Origin: Schaalia sp. Marseille-Q2122
Lineage (GTDB): Bacteria > Actinomycetota > Actinomycetes > Actinomycetales > Actinomycetaceae
NCBI RefSeq assembly: GCF_903645355.1
Contig: NZ_CAHJXR010000009.1
Location: forward strand, 40,837 to 104,836
Length of the DNA: 64,000 nucleotides
Direction of reading: 5' to 3'
The notes under the pieces were generated by a model. That model did no database searches, was not told the DNA's origin, and saw only the letters and a program-made list of their open reading frames with translations. A program made the position numbers and the translations under genes. Positions 37,302 through 45,199 of this stretch are shown piece by piece. How positions within the stretch are numbered: the stretch's first letter is position 1; every line of letters starts with the position of its first letter.

Positions 37302-38258
37302 TCACGAGGACAGGATCTGCGCCACCCACTCCCGAGCCGCACGGAAATCCTCATCCCGAGCGCCAGCGGGAACCTCGGCCCGCACGCCATCAACACGCGG
37401 ATAGGAGCCCATGAAACGCACCTCAGGGCTAATGCGATGCAAACCCACCAACGCGGCCTGCACACGCTCTTCAGACACGTGCCCGACGATATCGATCGAG
37501 AAGTTGTAGTTCCCCAAGCCATCACCCGACGGGCGCGACTCAATGCGCGACAAGTCCACCCCACGCACGCTGAACTGCTCCAGCAGCGTCAGCAACGCAC
37601 CCGACTGGTTCACCGGCAACGCCACCTGAATAGTCGTCTTATCCGCACCCGTCGCAGGCGGCAAATTCCCCGGGCGGGCCACCATGACAAAACGCGTCAC
37701 AGCCCCCGGATTATCAGCCACATCCGCAAACAGGGTCTCCAGCCCATAGCGCGCCACAGAGGTCGCATTACACAAGGCCGCATCAAAGTGAGCCTCACCC
37801 GCAGCCAAAAGCTCAGCCGCAGCAGCCGTCGAGGTCGCAGGCACATGCACCGCACCGGGGAACGTAGCCTCCGCCCAATTCCTGCACTGCGCCCAAGCGT
37901 GCGGGTGGGTGCCCACGCGCGCCACATCCTCAGGCCGAGTGCCAGGCCTCACCGCCAACTGGAAGGTCACGGTGACCACCATCTCTGAGACGATGACCAG
38001 CGGCTCTCCATTGGACAGCGCATCCAAAGTAGCGTTCACACCGCCCTCGATGGAGTTCTCGATCGGCACCACCGCGCGGTCGGCCTCGCCAGATCGCACG
38101 GCGGCGAGGGCCTGAGGGGCCGAGGTTTTCGGCAGCAGCTCAGCGCCCGAAGGCGCAACCTGCCACACCGCCTGCTCAGTGAAGGTGCCGAAGGGACCGA
38201 GGAAAGCAATGCGCAGGTGGTCGCGAGCGGGGGCCGGGCCAGGGAAGTTCGTACTCAC
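37302..38258 (-). CDS. pheA: Prephenate dehydratase
   Basis: Converts prephenate to phenylpyruvate in phenylalanine synthesis. The dehydratase domain begins IAFLGPFGTFTEQAVW and contains VPIENSIEGGVNATLD. A C-terminal ACT regulatory domain (about 200-280) holds SRIESRPSGDGLGNYNF, the Phe-binding ESRP motif, which predicts feedback inhibition. A GTG start at 38258 gives 318 residues; an ATG at 38294 is an alternative. The serS, lipid kinase, pheA neighbourhood recurs in actinobacteria. Confidence 0.93.
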   Translation of the reverse strand: MSTNFPGPAPARDHLRIAFLGPFGTFTEQAVWQVAPSGAELLPKTSAPQALAAVRSGEADRAVVPIENSIEGGVNATLDALSNGEPLVIVSEMVVTVTFQLAVRPGTRPEDVARVGTHPHAWAQCRNWAEATFPGAVHVPATSTAAAAELLAAGEAHFDAALCNATSVARYGLETLFADVADNPGAVTRFVMVARPGNLPPATGADKTTIQVALPVNQSGALLTLLEQFSVRGVDLSRIESRPSGDGLGNYNFSIDIVGHVSEERVQAALVGLHRISPEVRFMGSYPRVDGVRAEVPAGARDEDFRAAREWVAQILSS

Positions 38259-38405
38259 GCTCTTAGTGTCACCGACGAGCCAGGTGTTGCGCATCCCTGG
38301 TTCTCATCGTGACACGGGGGCTGTGCAAGGCCGACGCAGAGCGAGGTCGACGTAGCACGGCAGCGCCCAGACCTCAGGCCAACCAGACGGCGCCAGCACC
38401 ACCCT

Positions 38406-40733
38406 CTACCGGCAGGCCGTAATCTCGTACAACACCGCATCATCACCCGAGTCCACCACGGTGAACCCCACAGAGGTATCGACGTTATACAAGCCCGGAT
38501 GCCGCTCAGAGCGATCAAAGTTGTAGTACTTCCCGTCGGCGTCCGCATAAAAGTGGGTGATCCCCTCGCGGCGCACCGCCTCGCACACCTGCGGATTCGT
38601 ATGAATCTCGTTGAAATGCTTTCGGAACAGGTCACGGGAAGGCTCCGGAGCCTCCGAGGTCGTCAACTGCGGGAAGAAAACCAAGCGCTGCCCAATGGTC
38701 TCCACATAGGCCGCACCCGCAATCGGATCCCCCAACACGACCGCATCCTCAGGCAAAGTCGTCGGGATCCGACGAATCATATCGAGCTCCCCCTGAGTGA
38801 CCATGCCCGGCTTCCCCAGATTCACAGGATCATAGACGTAGCTGGTCGCCTCAAAACGCGCATCCAACGCGCCACCCAAGCTCAACGCCAGCAGCCAAGC
38901 CCCCAGCAAGACACCAATGCGCCACTGAGAAGAAGACTCCACCTCCGCGCGAGTCGCCTGCGGACGATGCTGGCGCACCCACATCACCATGCCCGCAAAA
39001 CCAATGGACACCAGCGGCACCATCACCATGTTCTGAACAGCCATAATGCGGCGCGGATCCATGTACCACGGGGACAGAAGGAAGACGCGCAACACATCCT
39101 CCGGCGAATAGGCAAGGAAGGTCGCCGCCGCCCACACAGCAAAAGCACCAATCAGCCACAGGCTCGGACGCGGCCCCAAGGAGTCACGCTCCCATTCGCG
39201 TTCGCGCCGCCACTCCTCAGGGGAGACAGGCCCCTCCAAAGCAGGCCGGACCAAGATCGACGAGGCCGACGCCGCAGGCTGGGCGGCCGGAGAAGCCTCA
39301 GCACCGTGGGGGACCTCAGGAGCCTCGCCTTCGGCAGGCGGGCTACCGGCGACATCCTCAACACTGTCCTGCCCCGCCGCGACGATGGGAGCCGGGCAGA
39401 GGAGATCCTCACGGACCTGCACCCAGATTCGCGTCCGCTGATACAGACGTAACGCCCCCAAGACAGTCAGAATCAAGAAAATAGCCAAAGTCAGGTACAA
39501 ACCCATGGTCTGAGCAAAAGGCGGGAAAGGCGTCAACGCCCGCGAGACAGCAAAATCCCAGCCCAAACCCCGACGCGGGTAACGGCCCATGCCCTGCAGC
39601 TGCTCCGTCATCAGCACCAACAACGGACCACACACGGCAGCAATCGCAACCACAGCAGCAGCCCCCAGCGCAGCCCAATCACGGCACAGCACGGAGCGGC
39701 GCACCACCGACACAGCACCAGCAACCGTCGGAATCAGCAACGTCCACGCCGCCCCGAAAACACTACTGGCATGAGAGTGCGCCAAACCCACCGAGGACAC
39801 CACAAGAGACATCCCCAAAGGAAGATGCGGCAACGCCCTCGTCAAACCCAACTCCGTGGAACGCACCAGGCGGCGACCCCACACAATCGCCACCGCCACC
39901 ACACCCGGCAGCAACGCCACACCCGTCGCATGCGGCCACTGGTTATACATGGTCAGAGCATCCGCAGGCATCGACAGCATCGTGCCAGCAACCAGAGGCG
40001 CAGCCATCACCGCCACACGCGAAGTGCTCACCACCGCCGTCAACGCACCAGCACCCATCACCCACACAGCCATGAGGAACAGGCTCGACACATTCGCAGC
40101 CTCAATCACCGTCGTCGGCGCCGCAAAAAGAGTGACAAAAATATGCCACGCAATCGGGTAATAGATCCCCGTCTGACCCCCATACAGTGGAGCAAGAGCA
40201 GAAAGCGGCGAAGCTTCCATGCTCTGGGTCATATGCCACACGCCCGTCACATGGAACACCGCATCCCACTGCTGCGCAGGATTATGCGGATCCGCGACAA
40301 GAAGCATCGGCAAGGCAGCAAGCAACCACCCGGCAGCCACCAGCAGCCACCACTGACGGCGGGCCCTCGGCGTCAAAATCCGATACGCGTGAGCCGCAGG
40401 AGAATCCCCCGCAAACGGGGGACGCGCCGCTTGAGCGCTCCCCAAGAGCTCCTGACTCTCAGGATTGTTGTACCAGCGGCTCCGCCAAAACAACATGCCC
40501 CCAGCCGTCACCACCAGCAAAAGCACACCCACACTCCACCACGCCCACGGCACAGACAGGCGAGCAAAAACAACGCTCGCCACAGTCAACACGCCAAAGG
40601 TGAACGCCGGAGCGGCAGCGGCCGCCACAAGCGAAGAACGGATCGAAGCACGCAGCCAAAAATAGCCCGGAAGAATAGCCGCCACCATCATGAGGACAAG
40701 AAGCGGGAAGAGGGGAATCCATTCGCTCAGCAT
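38406..40733 (-). CDS. Large polytopic membrane protein, DUF6541-like
   Basis: A 775-residue membrane protein with about 14 hydrophobic segments, a cytoplasmic Pro/Glu-rich linker (about 455-500) and a C-terminal soluble region (DLFRKHFNEIHTNPQVCEAV onward). The layout and WDAVFHVTGVWHM near the first loop suggest the GT-C-like actinobacterial DUF6541 family, thought to work on cell-surface glycans; I assign no substrate. GAGGAG 6 nt before the ATG supports the start. Confidence 0.65.
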   Translation of the reverse strand: MLSEWIPLFPLLVLMMVAAILPGYFWLRASIRSSLVAAAAAPAFTFGVLTVASVVFARLSVPWAWWSVGVLLLVVTAGGMLFWRSRWYNNPESQELLGSAQAARPPFAGDSPAAHAYRILTPRARRQWWLLVAAGWLLAALPMLLVADPHNPAQQWDAVFHVTGVWHMTQSMEASPLSALAPLYGGQTGIYYPIAWHIFVTLFAAPTTVIEAANVSSLFLMAVWVMGAGALTAVVSTSRVAVMAAPLVAGTMLSMPADALTMYNQWPHATGVALLPGVVAVAIVWGRRLVRSTELGLTRALPHLPLGMSLVVSSVGLAHSHASSVFGAAWTLLIPTVAGAVSVVRRSVLCRDWAALGAAAVVAIAAVCGPLLVLMTEQLQGMGRYPRRGLGWDFAVSRALTPFPPFAQTMGLYLTLAIFLILTVLGALRLYQRTRIWVQVREDLLCPAPIVAAGQDSVEDVAGSPPAEGEAPEVPHGAEASPAAQPAASASSILVRPALEGPVSPEEWRREREWERDSLGPRPSLWLIGAFAVWAAATFLAYSPEDVLRVFLLSPWYMDPRRIMAVQNMVMVPLVSIGFAGMVMWVRQHRPQATRAEVESSSQWRIGVLLGAWLLALSLGGALDARFEATSYVYDPVNLGKPGMVTQGELDMIRRIPTTLPEDAVVLGDPIAGAAYVETIGQRLVFFPQLTTSEAPEPSRDLFRKHFNEIHTNPQVCEAVRREGITHFYADADGKYYNFDRSERHPGLYNVDTSVGFTVVDSGDDAVLYEITACR

Positions 40734-40833
40734 GAGTACTCCTCAATCACTACGGTGCGCTCTGAGTGGCCCCACGGCCAGTACCACCCCACAACGCTCC
40801 TGGGCTTTTCCATCTGCGTACACGAAGTCCTCT

Positions 40834-41565
40834 CTAGAGAGTTTCCTCCGAAGAAACAGCCTCGCTGCGCTGGACTTGAGCCTGCACGGGCGCATCCTCC
40901 ACAACCTGCTGGGCTGCACGGCGAGCACGAACGCGGTGGGCGATAACCTCGACAAACATCGGCAGGAGGGAGACAAACACAATAAGGATAAGAATGACCG
41001 ACAGGTTATCGTGCACGAAAGGCACACCCCCCAGGGCAGCACCGGCGTAGGTCACACCCACACCCCACAGGAAAGCACCCAGGGAGTTAAAGAGGAGGAA
41101 CTTCGGGTAGGGGTAGCGGGCAATACCCGCAGCCAAGGGCACGAAAGTACGCACGAAGGGAATGAAACGACCGATTACCAGGGAACGCCCACCATAGTTC
41201 GTGAAGTAATGCTCAGCCTTATCCAGGTGCTCAGTCTTCAAGAAGCGCGCATCATCCTTAAAGAGCCGTCGGCCATAGCGTGCGCCCAGCCAGTAACCCA
41301 CCTGAGCACCAACGAAGGCAGCCACAAAGGTCCAGATAATGAGGGTCCACAGGTTCAACCCCAGCTGCGAATGCAAAAGACCCGCCGTGAACAGTAGGGA
41401 ATCGCCCGGCAGGACCGGGAAAAGAATTCCGGACTCAATGAGGACAATGAGCAAGGTGCCCCACAACACCCACGGGCCCATAGCGATAAGCAAGGACTCC
41501 GGGTCATGCAGCCAGCCAATGACAGTGGTCAGCCACGATGCATCTTGAGCAGCCGTATAAAACAC
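40834..41565 (-). CDS. DedA/SNARE-associated family membrane protein
   Basis: A DedA-family protein (VTT domain), a group linked to lipid flipping and envelope homeostasis. Key stretches are ESGILFPVLPGDSLLF, GYWLGARYGRRLF and the Arg-rich re-entrant motif GRFIPFVRTFVPLAAG. The GTG at 41565 is preferred because AAGGGAA lies 4 nt upstream, giving 243 residues; the frame extends to 41613. Confidence 0.9.
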   Translation of the reverse strand: MFYTAAQDASWLTTVIGWLHDPESLLIAMGPWVLWGTLLIVLIESGILFPVLPGDSLLFTAGLLHSQLGLNLWTLIIWTFVAAFVGAQVGYWLGARYGRRLFKDDARFLKTEHLDKAEHYFTNYGGRSLVIGRFIPFVRTFVPLAAGIARYPYPKFLLFNSLGAFLWGVGVTYAGAALGGVPFVHDNLSVILILIVFVSLLPMFVEVIAHRVRARRAAQQVVEDAPVQAQVQRSEAVSSEETL

Positions 41566-41683
41566 GCGTTTCCCTTCAACAGGTACAAGTTCTAATGTCC
41601 ACACTAGCGCCAATGGGCCTCCCTTAGCGGATCGTCCTAAGAATTCCGGGAAGCAGATACGTCACCTTCTGGAAGACACTGCT

Positions 41684-41760
41684 GCGCTCCCAGATGTGCG
41701 CTCAAGGCTTAAATGACGGCAGACAAGTCAATAGTGCCGTGGACTCACACCCGGGAACGC
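41684..41760. repeat. Dispersed inverted-repeat element, copy 8
   Basis: The left arm GCGCTCCCAGATGTGCGCTC and the right arm GTGGACTCACACCCGGGAAC. It lies in the divergent gap between the DedA and DsbA-like genes. Confidence 0.7.
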
Positions 41761-41853
41761 ACCCGACAGCCAGAGAGTTACGCGGCTCTCAATCCGCGAA
41801 AAAACGCCATTTGAAACGGCAGGCTTCACTCAGCCGCGTGTAGCATTCAGGTC

Positions 41854-42753
41854 ATGACAACCCCATCGTCCGCGCCCGAAGAGGGCCGCACTTCCGCACC
41901 CGACGCCTCGGCCTCCACCCCCGGCCAGGCGCCCGCCTTCCCTCCCACCCAGGCAGAGCGCTCCGCACAGGCCGCAACCGCCAACAACGCCTCCCTGTGG
42001 AAGGCAGCCACGATTCTGCTCACCTTGGCACTGGTCGTGCTGCTTGTCGTCTTCTACCTGCGTAGCGCTGGCGCCCCAGAAGGTGCTGATAGCGCAGCAC
42101 AATCGACACCTCCGGCTGCTCAGGAAACCCAGGCAGCCCCAGAGTTACCCGAGTTTGCCCCGTCCAATCCCAACCCTGAAGCCCTGAAGATTCTGCGTGC
42201 AGAGCCTCGCCGTGATGCAAATGACGGCCGCGCCGTAGGCTCGCACGAAGCGCCCGTTGTCATGGTGGAGTTCTCGGACTACTCCTGCCCCATGTGCACC
42301 CGCTTTGCCACCCAAGTTGAACCTGAGCTGCAAAAGTTCATCGACGATGGCACTCTACGCATCGAGTACCGCGATCTTGTGATCTTCTCTCAGCACGGCT
42401 CTGACATTGCCGCTGCTGGCGGCTGGGCCGCCGCCGCCCAGGGGAAGCACGCCGAATACCGTCACGCTGTGTGGGCAGCTGCCGGGGGCGGTCACCCCGA
42501 GTACACCGAGGATGTCGTTGTCGAGCTGGCAAAGACTGCAGGCGTGCCCGACCTGGAGAAGTTCCGCGCAGACATGACCTCTGAAGACACCAAGGCGAAG
42601 GTGAAGGCTGAGACCGAGCACGCCTTCTCACTGGGTATCCAAGGCACGCCTTTCATGATGATCAACGATGCGACGATCTCAGGTGCTTACCCGGCTGATT
42701 TCGTCATCCGCACCATCGAAGAGCAGGCAAAGGAAGCTGCCGCCAGAAAGTAA
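41854..42753 (+). CDS. Membrane-anchored DsbA/BdbD-like thiol-disulfide oxidoreductase
   Basis: A 299-residue protein: a Pro/Ala-rich cytoplasmic N-terminus, one membrane helix (about 49-68), then an extracytoplasmic thioredoxin fold with C145-P-M-C148 in FSDYSCPMCTRF and the cis-proline loop QGTPFMMIND. It probably acts in oxidative folding of exported proteins. No VKOR or CcdA partner is adjacent. It is monocistronic, with a terminator downstream. Confidence 0.88.
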   Translation: MTTPSSAPEEGRTSAPDASASTPGQAPAFPPTQAERSAQAATANNASLWKAATILLTLALVVLLVVFYLRSAGAPEGADSAAQSTPPAAQETQAAPELPEFAPSNPNPEALKILRAEPRRDANDGRAVGSHEAPVVMVEFSDYSCPMCTRFATQVEPELQKFIDDGTLRIEYRDLVIFSQHGSDIAAAGGWAAAAQGKHAEYRHAVWAAAGGGHPEYTEDVVVELAKTAGVPDLEKFRADMTSEDTKAKVKAETEHAFSLGIQGTPFMMINDATISGAYPADFVIRTIEEQAKEAAARK

Positions 42754-42960
42754 CTGCGGCTGCTGACGTCGCCAAGTTCTCCGCAGCGGTCCTGCGTTGA
42801 TGCCCTGAGCTGAGGTTTCGTGCTGGCGTCCTTGTCCCTGCCGCCGTGCTGAGGCGCACTGGGGCCACCGGGTCTGATGTGATTGCACCGCGCGGTTCCT
42901 CAATAGTGAAAGGCGAGCGAATCAGCTGGCTTATCTGCGGTGACCACCTGTTCCATACTC

Positions 42961-43003
42961 AGGAGGGTGCCTGCCGGAGAAATACTGGCAGGCACCCTCC
43001 TTT
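42961..43003 (+). terminator. Terminator downstream of the DsbA-like gene
   Basis: A perfect 15-bp stem (42961-42975 with 42987-43001) and 11-nt loop run into TTT. It lies about 210 bp after the stop codon, with no gene between. Confidence 0.75.
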
Positions 43004-43198
43004 GTGCGGTATCGCCCTTGCCTTGATGTGGACTCCACCTGAGGCGCATTGCTGCGGTTAAGGCGAAGACCAGAGCATCATGCGTACGGCCCAATATGTA
43101 CACCCCAAATGCGCCCCTCCCCGGCGTGGAACCCCAGGCGCTGGGATCGCCGACGCGGGGATCGCCGGTGTTGGGATCCGTTGCATGCTCCCGCTCCG

Positions 43199-43273
43199 GG
43201 CTCCCAGGTGTGCGCTCAGCGCATAATCCGCCCTCTCAAAGGCCACATCTGGTCTGGACTCACAGCTCGGAGC
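43199..43273. repeat. Dispersed inverted-repeat element, copy 9
   Basis: The left arm GCTCCCAGGTGTGCGCTCA and the right arm TCTGGACTCACAGCTCGGAG. The right arm covers the stop codon and last few codons of the methyltransferase gene, the only copy that enters a coding sequence. Confidence 0.7.
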
Positions 43274-44219
43274 ACCTATGCGCCACCCACACCTGAGTCG
43301 TATAAGGCAAGGCAATCTCCTGCCCAGGCACAAACTCCAGATGCTCATAGAGATACCAGCGCAAGTTGTCTTGCATGCGTGCCCGGCCAGCCTCATTCTG
43401 TCTGAGATAGGACGAGCGGGTCGTCCCCAACTCAAGGAGCCCTTCAGGAGTGACCTGATCCTCCCAGGCGAGCATCGTCAGCTCCGGCTCCCCCCAAGGC
43501 TCGGGCAGTCGGGGCGGCTTATCCGGACGATGCACATCACCCGAACGCATAATGCGCGTGAGTCGATGCACCCAAGGCAATTCCACGTTCATCTGATTCC
43601 ACACAATAGCCATGTGGCCACCTGGGCGGACGATGCGATCGGCTTCCCGCCCCGCAGCCTCTGGATCCATCCAATGCCAGGACTGAGCGTAAGCAGCAAC
43701 ATCAACACTGTGAGCGGGTAGGCGTGTGTCTTCAGCGTTTGCCGCGACAATCTGCAAGGCCTCAGCGCCGCCAAGGATCGCATCAAGCTGCTCGCGCATC
43801 GCTGCCGACGGCTCCACTGCCACCACCTGCGCGCCGCGCTCCAGCAGCAGTCGGGTGAGTTTGCCCGTCCCAGCCCCAATGTCAGCAATCCTTCCCCCCA
43901 CATGAGAGCCGCACACAGCATCCACCGCCTCCTGAGGGTACTCCGGTCGCACGCGTCCGTAGAAAGGTGCGGGTGTGTGGAAAGGATTCTCACGCGCCAC
44001 CGATCGGCCCTCACCCACCGCCTGCGTAGGTTTCATACTGAGCGCAGGGTTCGCAGAGTCTGCAAGGTTCATTGCCTGCATAGCCTTCGTCGCATGCGCA
44101 GGGCCCAAAGTCCGCCCAAGGCTGGCAACATGCCGAGGATCAAGCGTCCGCCCACGGGTTTCATTGTCGCTGGAGTCCACAGCATGGGCGCTATCGGGAG
44201 TGTGTTGGCTGTCAGTCAC
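43260..44219 (-). CDS. Class I SAM-dependent methyltransferase
   Basis: A Rossmann-fold methyltransferase: ADIGAGTGKLTRLLLERGAQVVAVEP holds SAM, and AQSWHWMD is the motif IV region of the UbiE/Tam-like subclass. The first 75 or so residues are low-complexity (TKAMQAMNLADSANPALSMKP) and unlike the family; the real start may be nearer FHTPAPFYGRVRPEYP. The substrate is unknown. The last codons are formed by a dispersed repeat arm. Confidence 0.8.
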   Translation of the reverse strand: MTDSQHTPDSAHAVDSSDNETRGRTLDPRHVASLGRTLGPAHATKAMQAMNLADSANPALSMKPTQAVGEGRSVARENPFHTPAPFYGRVRPEYPQEAVDAVCGSHVGGRIADIGAGTGKLTRLLLERGAQVVAVEPSAAMREQLDAILGGAEALQIVAANAEDTRLPAHSVDVAAYAQSWHWMDPEAAGREADRIVRPGGHMAIVWNQMNVELPWVHRLTRIMRSGDVHRPDKPPRLPEPWGEPELTMLAWEDQVTPEGLLELGTTRSSYLRQNEAGRARMQDNLRWYLYEHLEFVPGQEIALPYTTQVWVAHRCSEL

Positions 44220-44230
44220 AGGCTCACTCT

Positions 44231-44319
44231 AGCGCCCACCTGTGCACCCACCTGTGCGCCCACCCAGCTCCAGGCACCATCAGTACTCGATACACCCTTG
44301 GGCGCACAGCTCGGAGCGC
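44231..44319. repeat. Dispersed inverted-repeat element, copy 10
   Basis: The left side has a doubled arm CACCTGTGCACCCACCTGTG followed by CGCCCA; the right arm is CTTGGGCGCACAGCTCGGAG. It lies between the kinase end and the methyltransferase start. Confidence 0.65.
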
Positions 44320-44373
44320 AGCCGACACCACGCGCCACCTTTCAAGAGCCTCCCGCTCGGTCAACACCTGTCC

Positions 44374-45105
44374 CTACATGCTGTACACAACGACATCAGC
44401 CAGACGCTGAGGCTGATTGACGCGAATATGCTCATCCTCCTGAGCGGCCCACACATCCCACCACGGCTCGTAGGTCGCGCCGTCGCGCTCAATCGCGCGA
44501 CGGCGCCGCAGCTCAGGCCCACACTCCACCCAAATCCTCAGATCCGCAGCTATTGCAGTAGCTGGGCACAGTGAGCCCGAGCCCTCAATCAGTAAAGGCC
44601 GATCTCGATCAAGTCGCACGTACTGTCCAGGCCGGGAATGCTCCCAATCCCACACACGGTAGCCACGCGTCCCGTTATCTCGGGGGACACCGCTTATACT
44701 TGCTGGCCTCAGTGCAAGCGTCCCACTCAACAGCTCAACCAGCATCTGCGTGCCCTGCGCCAATCCATACCACCCCGGATACCACTGGTCAGGGCCGGTT
44801 TCCTGCAAGTTGCGGACCCCCGCCATCCGCAGATGGCGGGCCAAAGTCGCCGCCAACGTTGATTTCCCAGAACCCGACCTGCCGTCAATAATGACAACCG
44901 GCGCCCGCCACACGCCCCGCCTGGCCGGACCAGCGCAAGCAGCGGCATCGACATCGGCATTGGCCCCGGCAGAAGCGAAGCACCCAGCGGCCGACGCCAC
45001 CGCGCCCGCAGAAACACCGCCAGCGCCGACCTCATACATCTCACGCACACGCGACAAAAGACCTGCAGGCAGCTCACCCGGCGGCGCGCCACGCAATTCC
45101 AGCAT
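44374..45105 (-). CDS. P-loop kinase, uridine kinase-like
   Basis: A 243-residue nucleoside/nucleotide kinase-type P-loop protein. The Walker A motif is IIDGRSGSGKST; LLIEGSGSL is the likely Walker B or substrate-binding strand; GPELRRRRAIERDG resembles the lid. An Ala-rich N-terminal segment precedes the core. The start at 45105 has AAGGAGG 5 nt upstream. No pathway can be read from its neighbours. Confidence 0.75.
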   Translation of the reverse strand: MLELRGAPPGELPAGLLSRVREMYEVGAGGVSAGAVASAAGCFASAGANADVDAAACAGPARRGVWRAPVVIIDGRSGSGKSTLAATLARHLRMAGVRNLQETGPDQWYPGWYGLAQGTQMLVELLSGTLALRPASISGVPRDNGTRGYRVWDWEHSRPGQYVRLDRDRPLLIEGSGSLCPATAIAADLRIWVECGPELRRRRAIERDGATYEPWWDVWAAQEDEHIRVNQPQRLADVVVYSM

Positions 45106-45199
45106 CACAGCCTCCTTCAACCGGCCGCCACCTGGGCCTCCACCTCTACTGTAGGCGAAAGCCCCGGCTGATAATCACGCTGCCACGCAGACGCGCCCC

